Program-made: the position numbers and the translations under genes
Notes under the pieces: generated by a model
The model's input: the letters and a program-made list of their open reading frames with translations, nothing else
What the model was told of the DNA's origin: nothing
The model's database searches: none
Part shown: in pieces, positions 1-7,410 of the stretch
How the letters are laid out: each line of letters opens with the position of its first letter
How positions within the stretch are numbered: position 1 is the first letter of the stretch
Assembly: GCA_934502905.1 (NCBI GenBank)
Contig: CAKSVK010000172.1
Coordinates: 1-7,490, forward strand
DNA: 7,490 nt
Source: an uncultured Chitinophagaceae bacterium
GTDB taxonomy: Bacteria > Bacteroidota > Bacteroidia > Chitinophagales > Chitinophagaceae
Direction: 5' to 3'

Positions 1-1
1 A

Positions 2-220
2 CAGGATGACTTAATGGCAGAGCTTACCCGGCTTCGCAGCGAGCTAAATGCAGTAGGAAACAACTTCAATCAAGCTGTTAAAAAGCTCCATACACTCAGC
101 CAGATCGCTGAATTTAAAAGCTGGTTGATAGCGTATGAAGTGGAGAAAAATATCCTTAGCAATAAGGTAGATGAGGTCAGAATAAACGTAAAAAAAATAA
201 TGGAAATATGGTTGCAGTGA
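2..220 (+). CDS. mobA: MobA-like relaxosome accessory protein, 5'-truncated by window edge
   Basis: C-terminal 72 codons of a small mobilization protein. The frame is open to the window edge (QDDL precedes the first internal Met at base 14), so the ATG at 14 is probably an internal methionine and the real start lies upstream. The visible part contains LTRLRSELNAVGNNFNQ, which has the 'NN-x-NQ' helix typical of the MobC/PF05713-type bacterial mobilization proteins and of Bacteroidota MobA. Family members usually carry an N-terminal ribbon-helix-helix DNA-binding domain, which would be in the missing part. Known role of the family: it binds oriT next to the relaxase and helps form the relaxosome. 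Its stop codon overlaps the start of mobB by 13 bases, which suggests translational coupling. The family call rests on one motif plus context. Confidence 0.75.
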   Translation, partial: QDDLMAELTRLRSELNAVGNNFNQAVKKLHTLSQIAEFKSWLIAYEVEKNILSNKVDEVRINVKKIMEIWLQ

Positions 221-1515
221 TCAAGCCTGGCCACTCTATGCACCGTATTTTCAACTACAATGAGAACAAAGTTAAAGAAGGTGTAGCAGAGTGCATCGGA
301 GCAGAAAATTTTCCGCTGAATGCTGATGAAATGAGCCTGAAGATTAAGTTAGGCTATCTGCTGAAAAGGACAGAACTGAGAGAGAATGTTAAACGAAACA
401 GCGTACATATTTCCCTCAATTTTGACCCTTCGGAAACGCATTTGAGCAAGGAAAAGTTGATGGGAATTGCCAACGTCTATATGCAGAAATTAGGCTTTGG
501 CGAGCAGCCCTATCTTGTTTATCAGCACCATGACGCAGGTCACCCGCATATTCATATAGTTACTACTAATATCCAGTCTAACGGCAATCGCATTGACCTG
601 CATCACCTCGGCATTCGCAAGTCAGAACCTGCAAGAAAAGAGATTGAAAAAATGTTTGGTCTTGTAGTCGCCGATGCCCATGCAAGAAGGCAAGCATTCA
701 GGTTAAAACCTATTGATGCAAAGAAGGTACAATACGGGCGTACAGAAACAAAAAGAGCCATCACCAATGTACTCGATTCGGTACTGTTTAAATATCACTA
801 CACCAGTCTGCCGGAGCTAAATGCAGTATTGAAACAGTACAATGTACTGGCGGATCGGGGCAGCGAACATTCAAGAATTTTTCAGGGTGGCGGATTGGTT
901 TACCGCATACTGGATGAGGATGGAAAGCCTGTAGGCGTACCCATTAAGGCCAGCGACTTTTATAATAAGCCTACTCTGAAATTTCTGGAAGAAAAATTTA
1001 ACCCGAATGATGCCAAACGACAACCATTTAAAAGCCGCATAAAAAATGAAATAGACAGGTTGTTTATTGGTAAAACGCCAACATTGGAAGAACTGGTAAA
1101 TCAACTCGAAAGAAAGGGCATACACGTTGCCTTGCGTCAAAATGATGCCGGGTTGATATATGGCATAACCTACGTGGATCATCAGACCAAAACTGTCTTC
1201 AACGGAAGTGCATTGGGTAAGCAATACAGTGCCAAAGCCATACAGGAACGATGCGGCTTGAAAGAAGTGATGAAGTCAGAGTTATTACCACAGACAGCTC
1301 AAAAAGCAGGCAAAGCTACACAGCCTGCGCAAGTGACCGACCGCGACGTTAAAACGCTTCCCCAGGATCATACGCCAGCTCCAATTAGCATCCCTGTTGG
1401 CAATGCACTGGATGCCTTGATACAACCCGACCAGGTAGCTGATTATATACCCGGTCAGCTAAAGAAAAAAGGCAAGAAAAGAAAAAGAAACAAGAACATT
1501 TCCAATAACCAATAA
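208..1515 (+). CDS. mobB: MobB relaxase (mobilization nuclease)
   Basis: 435-aa relaxase that would nick one strand at oriT and stay covalently bound to the 5' end during transfer. The N-terminus MVAVIKPGHS followed by FNYNENKV resembles the start of Bacteroidota MobB proteins and supports the start at 208; Tyr17 is the likely nucleophile (inferred from position). The relaxase domain (PF03432 type) covers about residues 8-150, with VHISLNF at 66-72 and the metal-binding motif HPHIHIV at 112-118 (His112, His114, His116). The remainder, about 160-435, has no motif I recognise; it ends in a strongly basic Lys/Arg tail (about 418-431) that could contact DNA or partner proteins. It overlaps mobA and lies 11 bases before mobC, so the three genes probably form one operon. 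The start has no clear Shine-Dalgarno sequence, as is usual in Bacteroidota. Confidence 0.92.
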   Translation: MVAVIKPGHSMHRIFNYNENKVKEGVAECIGAENFPLNADEMSLKIKLGYLLKRTELRENVKRNSVHISLNFDPSETHLSKEKLMGIANVYMQKLGFGEQPYLVYQHHDAGHPHIHIVTTNIQSNGNRIDLHHLGIRKSEPARKEIEKMFGLVVADAHARRQAFRLKPIDAKKVQYGRTETKRAITNVLDSVLFKYHYTSLPELNAVLKQYNVLADRGSEHSRIFQGGGLVYRILDEDGKPVGVPIKASDFYNKPTLKFLEEKFNPNDAKRQPFKSRIKNEIDRLFIGKTPTLEELVNQLERKGIHVALRQNDAGLIYGITYVDHQTKTVFNGSALGKQYSAKAIQERCGLKEVMKSELLPQTAQKAGKATQPAQVTDRDVKTLPQDHTPAPISIPVGNALDALIQPDQVADYIPGQLKKKGKKRKRNKNISNNQ

Positions 1516-1526
1516 AACGTAAAACA

Positions 1527-3524
1527 ATGGCTGTACAGACAGGTGAGAACGAACAGGCGCTGAGGAAAATTCTGGACATGACCAGGTTGATCAGTATCGT
1601 TATTTTAGTGATACACTTCTATTATTATTGCTATGCTGCCTTTCAGGAATGGGAGTTGAGTAGCACTTTCAGCGACCGCATTTTAGGTAATATTTACCGA
1701 ACAGGTATCTTCAGCAACTTTGTTAAAAGCAAGCTGATTGCTTTAGGCTTTCTGGCGATTTCGTTGCTCGGAGCCAAAGGCCGAAAGGATGAGAAACTGA
1801 ATTATAAAACCGCTTTCGCCTACCTCATAACGGGGCTGTTGCTCTATTTTGCCAGCTACCTTTCCTTGATGCTTCAGTTGCCTGCACAGAAGAAGACAAT
1901 TGTTTATATAAGCATTACCGCAATAGGTTTTTTACTGATACTTTCTGGAGGCACATTGCTTTCCCGGATCATTAAAAGCAAATTCAACAACAAGGATATT
2001 TTTAACAAGGAAAACGAGACGTTCCCGCAGGAAGAACGTTTACTGGAAAATGAATTTTCCATCAACCTGCCGGCACGCTACCGCCTTAAAAACAAGGTTC
2101 GCAATAGCTGGATAAATATCATTAATCCTTTCAGGGCGATAATGGTATTAGGTACTCCCGGAGCAGGTAAATCCTATTTCGTAATCAGGCACGTCATTAC
2201 CCAACATATCCGTAAGGGGTTTACCATGTTTGTGTACGACTTTAAGTTCGATGATCTTTCAAGGATTGCCTACAATTCATGGTTGAGAAACAAGCACAGG
2301 TACGCCAAGCCTCCGCGATTTTTTGTGATCAATTTTGATGACTTAACAAGGAGCCATCGGTGCAATCCTTTGGAGCCATCAGCCATGACCGATATTACTG
2401 ATGCTGCGGAATCAGCTCGCACCATTTTAATGGGACTAAATAGAGAGTGGATAAAGCGTCAGGGCGATTTTTTCGTGGAATCGCCAATTAACTTCCTGAC
2501 GGCGGTGATATGGTATTTGAAGAAATACAAGGATGGAGAATTTTGCACGTTGCCACACGTCATAGAACTGATGCAGGCAGATTATGACAGCCTTTTTACG
2601 CTGTTCCGAACAGAAGCTGCTAAGGAATGCGAGGTATTGATCAATCCATTTTTAAATGCCTACTTGAACGATGTGATGGAGCAATTAGAAGGTCAGATAG
2701 CATCTGCTAAAGTGGCTATGGCAAGGCTTTCCTCACCACAATTGTATTATGTTTTATCCGGCAATGATTTCAATCTCGATGTGAATAATCCTGACGACCC
2801 GAAAGTGGTTTGCATGGGCAATAATCCGCAAAAGATCCAGATCTATGGAGCGGTACTTTCCCTTTATGTAACCCGACTTGTAAAGCAGGTCAATAAGAAA
2901 GGAAAATTGAAAAGCAGTTTGGTTTTTGACGAGTTCCCAACTATCTATTTGAACAACATGGATAGCCTTATAGCCACAGCAAGGAGCAACAAGGTTTCCA
3001 CTTGCTTAGGCATTCAGGATTTCAGCCAGCTTCGTAAAGATTACGGCAGGGAGCAGGCAGATGTAATTATGAATATCACTGGCAACATTGTAGCCGGGCA
3101 AGTTACAGGTGATACAGCCAAGCAACTTTCCGAACGCTTCGGGAAAATCATGCAGGATAGGGAAAGTTATTCTATCAATAGCGGTGATACCTCTATCAGC
3201 CGCTCAAAGCAACTGGAAACCGCTATACCGCCTTCAAAAATATCTGCGCTAAGTTCCGGCGAATTTGTGGGAATGGTAGCTGACGACCCGGATAATAAAA
3301 TTGATTTAAAAGCCTTCCATTGTGAAATCATCAATGACCACGAGGCATTAAAAAGAGAGGAAGAAAGCTATAAAGAGATTGAGATAATCCGCAAGCTGGA
3401 TAGCAGTATGGTGCAACGTAATTATTTCCAGATTAAACAGGATATACAGGATATTATTCAGTCTGAAATGGAAAGGTTATTGAACGATCCAGGATTAGCG
3501 CATTTGGTGGTTAGGAAGCAATAA
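1527..3524 (+). CDS. mobC: MobC coupling protein (VirD4/TraG-type T4CP ATPase)
   Basis: 665-aa type IV coupling protein that would connect the MobB-DNA complex to the conjugative channel and drive transfer by ATP hydrolysis. Hydrophobic segments at about residues 21-40, 69-83, 95-117 and 124-146 form the inner-membrane anchor. The cytoplasmic ATPase domain has Walker A GTPGAGKS at 209-216 and Walker B LVFDEFP at 465-471. These are followed by ATARSNKV (483-490) and GIQDFSQL (495-502), the conserved block containing the sensor Gln of TraG/VirD4/TraD proteins. Both motifs are intact and the length fits Bacteroidota MobC/TraG-like proteins (about 650-670 aa). It follows mobB by 11 bases on the same strand. 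The C-terminal 100 residues or so are charged and helical and may contact the relaxosome. No transfer-channel genes are in the window. Confidence 0.93.
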   Translation: MAVQTGENEQALRKILDMTRLISIVILVIHFYYYCYAAFQEWELSSTFSDRILGNIYRTGIFSNFVKSKLIALGFLAISLLGAKGRKDEKLNYKTAFAYLITGLLLYFASYLSLMLQLPAQKKTIVYISITAIGFLLILSGGTLLSRIIKSKFNNKDIFNKENETFPQEERLLENEFSINLPARYRLKNKVRNSWINIINPFRAIMVLGTPGAGKSYFVIRHVITQHIRKGFTMFVYDFKFDDLSRIAYNSWLRNKHRYAKPPRFFVINFDDLTRSHRCNPLEPSAMTDITDAAESARTILMGLNREWIKRQGDFFVESPINFLTAVIWYLKKYKDGEFCTLPHVIELMQADYDSLFTLFRTEAAKECEVLINPFLNAYLNDVMEQLEGQIASAKVAMARLSSPQLYYVLSGNDFNLDVNNPDDPKVVCMGNNPQKIQIYGAVLSLYVTRLVKQVNKKGKLKSSLVFDEFPTIYLNNMDSLIATARSNKVSTCLGIQDFSQLRKDYGREQADVIMNITGNIVAGQVTGDTAKQLSERFGKIMQDRESYSINSGDTSISRSKQLETAIPPSKISALSSGEFVGMVADDPDNKIDLKAFHCEIINDHEALKREEESYKEIEIIRKLDSSMVQRNYFQIKQDIQDIIQSEMERLLNDPGLAHLVVRKQ

Positions 3525-3578
3525 CCTCAGTCAACACGCAATAAAAAACATCTCATAGAATGATATATTTTATCCCAA

Positions 3579-3605
3579 AAAAGTTACATTTATGTCTTAA
3601 CTTTT
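3579..3605. promoter_or_regulatory. 8-bp dyad upstream of XRE gene, candidate operator
   Basis: Perfect inverted repeat AAAAGTTA (3579-3586) / TAACTTTT (3598-3605) with an 11-base spacer, ending 8 bases before the XRE start codon. The two arm centres are 19 bases apart, roughly two helical turns, as expected for a dimeric XRE repressor. TACATTTA at 3585-3592, inside the dyad, is a near match to the Bacteroidota -7 box TAnnTTTG, but I see no convincing TTTG -33 box at the right distance. Binding here would block transcription of the XRE/PHP-ATPase pair. The symmetry is seen directly; the operator role is inferred, and in A/T-rich DNA a dyad of this size can arise by chance. Confidence 0.4.
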
Positions 3606-3613
3606 GAAGCAAA

Positions 3614-3811
3614 ATGAATCGCATCAAAGAAGTTTTGGATGAAAAAGGTATTAAGCAAAAATGGTTGGCAGAAAAGCTTGATAAGAGTTATAACATGGTC
3701 AATGCTTACGTTCAGAACAGAAGACAACCAAGCATTGAAACACTAAGCCAAATAGCAAAAGTATTGAATGTGGACGTTAGGGATTTATTGGTTGCAACAA
3801 AAAAAGATTAA
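3614..3811 (+). CDS. XRE/Cro-type HTH transcriptional regulator (65 aa)
   Basis: Small single-domain regulator that is almost entirely an XRE (HTH_3) fold. The helix-turn-helix lies at about residues 15-34 (KQKWLAEKLDKSYNMVNAYV), followed by the family-typical RRQPSIETLSQIAKVLNVDVRDLL. The length is normal for minimal Cro/C-protein-like repressors. The start at 3614 puts the domain at its usual distance from the N-terminus. The gene lies 89 bases after mobC and 10 bases before the PHP-ATPase gene, so it probably heads a two-gene operon and regulates it, much as controller proteins do in restriction-modification and other defence modules. A dyad just upstream (3579-3605) could be its own operator. 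Similar small XRE genes also act as antitoxins, so an immunity role towards the neighbour cannot be excluded. The fold is confident; the target is inferred. Confidence 0.88.
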   Translation: MNRIKEVLDEKGIKQKWLAEKLDKSYNMVNAYVQNRRQPSIETLSQIAKVLNVDVRDLLVATKKD

Positions 3812-3821
3812 ATGAATTAGA

Positions 3822-5987
3822 ATGATAAAACATATACATGGCGCACGATGGTGGAAATTCGATTTTCATAACCATACACCTGCATCTGATGATTTTGGCA
3901 AAGGTGATGGAATACATATGTCCATTACGCCTGAAAATTGGTTATTAATGTATATGCAGGCTGGAATTGATTGCGTTGCTATCACTGACCATAACTCTGG
4001 AGAATGGATAGATAAATTAAAATTGGCATTGCAGTCTTTGGATGACTCAAAACCTGCTGGATACCGAAAACTATTTCTATTTCCTGGCGTTGAGATAACT
4101 GCATCGGGTAACATACATATTCTTGCGTTGTTTGACCCTGCCGCCGGAACAAAGGAAATCAACGCTCTATTGGGAGGGATTAATTTTCCCGCTGAACATT
4201 TTGGAACTTCTGATGCCGTAAGTCCAAAAAGTGTAGAAGAGATAATAGCGGAAATTCACAAGAAAGGAGCAATTGCTATACCTGCTCACGTTGATGAGGC
4301 GTGCGGACTATTTAAACTTACCGGACACACCTTTTCTCAAGCTCTGAAAGCGGAAGAATTACTTGCTATTGAAGTGATCAATAAAACTTTGGAAAAGCCT
4401 GAGTTGTATAGGCAATCGAAGCTGTCATTAGCAGAGGTTCTTGGTTCTGATAGCCATATTGCTGCACAAGTTGGAAGTAATTATACGTGGGTAAAAATGA
4501 GTAACCCCTCTTTGGATGCTCTAAGACTCGCCTTACACGATTGCGAAGACGGTATAATAAGGAAAGATGAATGTTTTCACGATCCAAACTTAATTAGCAA
4601 TAGATATTTTATTAAATCAATTTCAGTTTCAAACGGCTTTAAAGCAGGAAACGGAACACCATTAGAAGCAAAGTTAAGCCCTTGGTTATCTTCTGTTATT
4701 GGAGGCAGGGGATCAGGAAAATCTACTATATTGAATTATCTGCGTATAGCTCTTGATAGGACGGTAGAAATGCCTGATGAAATACAGTCAGAGTTCAATA
4801 AGTTTAATCAGATTGGAAGAAAGAGTGTGCCGGGAATGTTAAGAGATTCAACAATTATTAGAGTAGAAATTTTTAAAGACGGCAAGTTGCACTTAATAAT
4901 ATGGAACCAACAAAATTATACTCTTCATGCGTGGGAAGAAAATTTAGGCGATTGGGGTGTGGGAACAGTTGTTTCTAACATTAATGAGTTATTTCCAATT
5001 CAAATATTTAGTCAAAAGGAATTATATGCACTGACGGGTAACCCATCTAAACTAATCGAGCTAATTGACTCACAGTTTGACAAACAAGGATGGCTTGAAG
5101 AAAAAGAAAGATTAGTAGAAAAATGGCTTGCCGATAGGGCAAAAGGAAGACAACTTCAGTCTGCTATTTCAGAAGAACATAATCTTAAAGCCCAACTCGA
5201 TTCCACAAACAATAAGATACAACTTTATGAAAGCTCTGAATACAAAGACACCCTCGGTAATTTCAATAAATTATCTGCTACAAATGAGTTTTTTCTAAGT
5301 GCGACGGAAAAAGTTTCACAGTTCATTAATGACGTGGAAGAAATAAGCGTCAAAGTTCCGAAAATCGAAGCAGCCGAAAACGTAGCAAATGCACTTACGC
5401 GTGAATCAACTCAATTTCTTCATACAGTACAAAATGCTTTGTCAGAGGCAGCGCAAAAAATTTCCGAATCATTAGCCTTGTTAACTCCTTACAAAGAAGG
5501 TTTGCAAATTCAGTTTAATAGTTTGCCGTGGTTTAGTGAATATGAGGCTGCAAAAAGTGCCTATGAAGCTATTTTAGATAAAATTCAAGAACTCGGTAGC
5601 GAAACTTATGAAACACTAATCCAGCGGAAAAATTCTTTGACAGTAAGGCTTGCGCAAATTGACTCTCAAAAACAACAGCTTCAAACTTTACGATCAGAAT
5701 TGCAGACGATTTATACATCCATAATTGACAAGGAAAAAGAGTTAAGATTTAAACGTAAGGCTATTATTAGCAGATGGAAAGAGTTTGACAATGCTGAAAA
5801 CCCGTTTCTTATAATTGAGTTACAGCCAATGTCTGATGCTGATAATGCAAATGTAACTTTCCGAAAACTTTTGCGAAAAGAAGGAGCTGAGTTTTCAGGC
5901 TATATTTATTCGCATGACGAAGAAGCTGGGAATAGCTCAGGCTGTATGTCTTCAAACCAAAGTGCACTTTTTTGCTTAAAAAATTAG
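3822..5987 (+). CDS. PHP phosphoesterase-SMC/ABC-like ATPase (TrlF/Ppl-like), C-terminus removed by IS
   Basis: 721-aa reading frame, of which 707 residues are native (to base 5942) and the last 14 plus the stop are read from the inserted IS. Residues about 10-240 are a PHP domain with the full metal-ligand set: HNH (16-18), TDH (55-57), PGVE (88-91), His99, PAH (154-156) and SDSH (209-212). This predicts a metal-dependent phosphoesterase or nuclease. An ATPase N-lobe follows, with Walker A GGRGSGKST at 294-302 and a Q-loop-like FSQKE at 396-400, and then mostly helical, coiled-coil-like sequence (about 421-660) as in SMC/Rad50-type proteins. The ABC signature and Walker B, expected further C-terminal, are absent because the IS cuts the gene. 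The architecture matches the TrlF-family ATPases and, from memory, the Ppl antiphage protein; the nucleic-acid substrate is unknown. It lies 10 bases after the XRE gene and is clearly more A/T-rich than the mob genes, consistent with acquired cargo. Probably non-functional here. Confidence 0.85.
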   Translation: MIKHIHGARWWKFDFHNHTPASDDFGKGDGIHMSITPENWLLMYMQAGIDCVAITDHNSGEWIDKLKLALQSLDDSKPAGYRKLFLFPGVEITASGNIHILALFDPAAGTKEINALLGGINFPAEHFGTSDAVSPKSVEEIIAEIHKKGAIAIPAHVDEACGLFKLTGHTFSQALKAEELLAIEVINKTLEKPELYRQSKLSLAEVLGSDSHIAAQVGSNYTWVKMSNPSLDALRLALHDCEDGIIRKDECFHDPNLISNRYFIKSISVSNGFKAGNGTPLEAKLSPWLSSVIGGRGSGKSTILNYLRIALDRTVEMPDEIQSEFNKFNQIGRKSVPGMLRDSTIIRVEIFKDGKLHLIIWNQQNYTLHAWEENLGDWGVGTVVSNINELFPIQIFSQKELYALTGNPSKLIELIDSQFDKQGWLEEKERLVEKWLADRAKGRQLQSAISEEHNLKAQLDSTNNKIQLYESSEYKDTLGNFNKLSATNEFFLSATEKVSQFINDVEEISVKVPKIEAAENVANALTRESTQFLHTVQNALSEAAQKISESLALLTPYKEGLQIQFNSLPWFSEYEAAKSAYEAILDKIQELGSETYETLIQRKNSLTVRLAQIDSQKQQLQTLRSELQTIYTSIIDKEKELRFKRKAIISRWKEFDNAENPFLIIELQPMSDADNANVTFRKLLRKEGAEFSGYIYSHDEEAGNSSGCMSSNQSALFCLKN
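5936..5942. repeat. Target-site duplication, left copy (CTCAGGC)
   Basis: Seven bases directly before the IS left end, repeated exactly at 7484-7490 directly after its right end. With these IS ends, no other length gives a match: lengths 3 to 6 fail, and 8 fails because base 5935 is G. It falls in codons 705-707 of the PHP-ATPase gene. Confidence 0.85.
5943..5967 (+). repeat. IS terminal inverted repeat, left
   Basis: 25 bases starting TGT and matching the complement of 7459-7483 at 20 positions, with an uninterrupted 14-base core TTCAAACCAAAGTG at 5951-5964. It is translated as the first codons of the foreign tail on the interrupted PHP-ATPase; the in-frame stop TAG lies at 5985-5987, still inside the IS. 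Confidence 0.9.
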
Positions 5988-6013
5988 AGACACTTTTGTT
6001 TTAAAATTAATGA

Positions 6014-7033
6014 TTAATAATTGCTTTTGAAAGCATTAATATAGCTGTCACCTTCCATCTTTTTCAGGTATGCTTTTCTTCTGTTTTTTACGGTCTCTGT
6101 CTTGATTTTCTTCCTCCTTTCTATTACCTGCTGTGCTTTTCCATAATACTTCTGTGCGGGCGTTACATTGTCGATAGCTTCGTGGTAGCGCTGATAGTTG
6201 TAATAATGTACAAAGTGTTTTAAAGCATTTTCCAGCTCTTGCGGACTATGGTACACATCCAGTTTGATTACATTTTTCATGCTCCTATGATAGCGTTCTA
6301 TCTTTCCCTGGGTCTGGGGGTGCCTAACCCGGCCCCTAATGTGTTTTATCCCCTGCTTTTGGGTATAATCTTTAAATCCGTTGGCAATATAACAGGAGCC
6401 ATTATCGCTTAAAAGCTTTGGTTTTTCATCCGCCTTAAGGTTTGATTTCAGCATGGCCGCATCAATACTGGTTTCTGCATCCAGCTCTTTCATATGTGGC
6501 CCGAGCTGCCAATGGATGATGAAACGGCTATAATCATCCAATACGGTACTCAAAAAATACCATCCCCAGCCCATGATCTTGAAATAGGTAAAATCGGTCT
6601 GCCACATCTGGTTCACCCTGTGTGTCTTATCCTTAAATTCACCGGATGCCCCGATCAGATCGTAAGCTGGGGCCGTAACCAGTCCCCTTTGCTTTAGGAT
6701 GCGGTACACAGAACTTTCGGAAACAAAACGCTTGTAAATATCGGTAAACAAATAGGCTATTTCCCTGGATGATCGCTCAGGGAAATTAAGCGCTGTTTCC
6801 ACAATCAATTGCTTTTCCTGTTCGGGAATGGCATTCCAGTATTGCTTTCTATGTTTTGGTTTTTCGCAGAGGCCATCGTAGCCATCCGATAGGTAGTTTT
6901 TGTACCACTTATAAAAGGTGCTCTTATGGATGCCGAGTTCTAGCAATGTTCTGTTCAGTCCTATTTCTGATTGCTCCACCAACAGGATGATCTCGTATTT
7001 TTCGCTTTGGTTAAATCTCATATATCTACGCAT
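6014..7033 (-). CDS. IS3-type transposase OrfB, DDE integrase catalytic domain
   Basis: 339-aa catalytic subunit. Residues about 6-60 form a helix-turn-helix region (KYEIILLVEQ to STFYKWYKNYL), followed by a second HTH-like stretch at about 66-118 (SSREIAYLF, SESSVYRILKQRGL). The rve/DDE integrase fold covers about 138-295, with catalytic Asp147 (WQTDFTY), Asp210 (LSDNGS) and Glu246 (GKIERYHR). Exactly 35 residues separate the second Asp from Glu, the D,D35E spacing of IS3-type enzymes. HYYNYQRYHEAIDNVTPAQ at 276-294 is the usual end of the domain, and a basic tail follows. It lies in the -1 frame relative to orfA, and its frame is open upstream across the A8G run, so the active transposase is probably the OrfAB fusion. 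The ATG at 7033 follows a weak GGAG and may also be used independently. No damage seen. Confidence 0.93.
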   Translation of the reverse strand: MRRYMRFNQSEKYEIILLVEQSEIGLNRTLLELGIHKSTFYKWYKNYLSDGYDGLCEKPKHRKQYWNAIPEQEKQLIVETALNFPERSSREIAYLFTDIYKRFVSESSVYRILKQRGLVTAPAYDLIGASGEFKDKTHRVNQMWQTDFTYFKIMGWGWYFLSTVLDDYSRFIIHWQLGPHMKELDAETSIDAAMLKSNLKADEKPKLLSDNGSCYIANGFKDYTQKQGIKHIRGRVRHPQTQGKIERYHRSMKNVIKLDVYHSPQELENALKHFVHYYNYQRYHEAIDNVTPAQKYYGKAQQVIERRKKIKTETVKNRRKAYLKKMEGDSYINAFKSNY

Positions 7034-7041
7034 TTTGGGAT

Positions 7042-7404
7042 TTACTCCAAGCCTGTCAAACTTTTTTTTAGGTTCTCGTTGTGCAAATAAAGGTCTGCTA
7101 TCGCTTTTTTCAGGTCATCATTCTGCCTTTTTAGGTACTGGACCTCATCACTGGTCGCATTACGCTCGGTGTCGCCACTCAAACGCTTTTTTCCAGCCTC
7201 CATAAAGTCCTTGCTCCATTTGTAGTATACGCTGTCATTTATGCCGTATTTCCGACATAAAGAGGCGACACTTTCCTCGCCACGCATACCTTCAATTACG
7301 ATACGGATCTTTTCTTCTGCGCTATAGGTCCGATTGGTTTTGCGCTTAATATCCTTGATTAAACTTTCGGCGCTTTTCCTTTGAGAATTGTTGTCCATTT
7401 TCAT
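7042..7404 (-). CDS. IS3-type transposase OrfA, HTH and leucine zipper
   Basis: 120-aa DNA-binding protein that would recognise the IS ends and regulate transposition. An HTH_Tnp_1-type domain covers about residues 25-70 (TYSAEEKIRIVIEGM, then SVASLCRKYGINDSVYYKWSK). It is followed by a leucine zipper with Leu91, Leu98, Leu105 and Leu112 at exact heptad spacing, used in this family for OrfA/OrfAB multimerisation. The stop lies 8 bases before the orfB start. The listed start at 7404 directly abuts a GAAAGG Shine-Dalgarno-like site, which is too close. The in-frame ATG at 7398 (Met3) sits 6 bases from it and is the more likely start, giving 118 aa. The gene reads inward from the right IS end. 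Confidence 0.9.
   Translation of the reverse strand: MKMDNNSQRKSAESLIKDIKRKTNRTYSAEEKIRIVIEGMRGEESVASLCRKYGINDSVYYKWSKDFMEAGKKRLSGDTERNATSDEVQYLKRQNDDLKKAIADLYLHNENLKKSLTGLE
7061..7069 (-). other. A8G slippery site for programmed -1 frameshift, orfA to orfB
   Basis: On the minus strand orfA reads CTA AAA AAA AGT here. Slipping back one base after the second Lys codon reads AAA AAG TTT instead, and the -1 frame then runs ten codons with no stop into the orfB ATG. The product would be an OrfAB transposase of 463 aa (114 + 10 + 339) from the listed orfA start. A-run slippery sites at this place are the standard IS3-family mechanism. I did not identify a stimulatory downstream structure. Confidence 0.8.
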
Positions 7405-7410
7405 CCTTTC
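7405..7410 (-). promoter_or_regulatory. Shine-Dalgarno-like GAAAGG deciding the orfA start
   Basis: GAAAGG on the minus strand touches the ATG at 7404 but is 6 bases from the next in-frame ATG at 7398. Spacing therefore favours the second ATG. It is unusual against the A-rich leaders without a clear site in front of the other genes in the window. Confidence 0.5.

Noticed and set aside
14..220. A complete 68-aa gene starting at base 14
   Set aside because: The frame is open to the window edge, and the visible part is only the C-terminal motif region of a longer mobilization protein.
871..1224. Minus-strand ORF inside mobB
   Set aside because: It is a shadow of a well-supported relaxase frame and its translation has no recognisable domain. 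The same applies to minus-strand ORFs at 1385-1579, 3866-4162 and 4378-4587 and to plus-strand ORFs at 6494-6697 and 6918-7205 inside the transposase genes.
3812..3820. ATG at 3812 as the PHP-ATPase start
   Set aside because: It reads ATG AAT TAG and stops at once. The ATG at 3822 opens the long frame and places the HNH motif at residues 16-18, the usual distance from a PHP N-terminus.
6022..6035. Hairpin TGCTTT-TG-AAAGCA as a terminator for orfB
   Set aside because: The arms are only 6 bp with a 2-base loop, it lies within the last codons of orfB, and no continuous T run follows on the minus strand.
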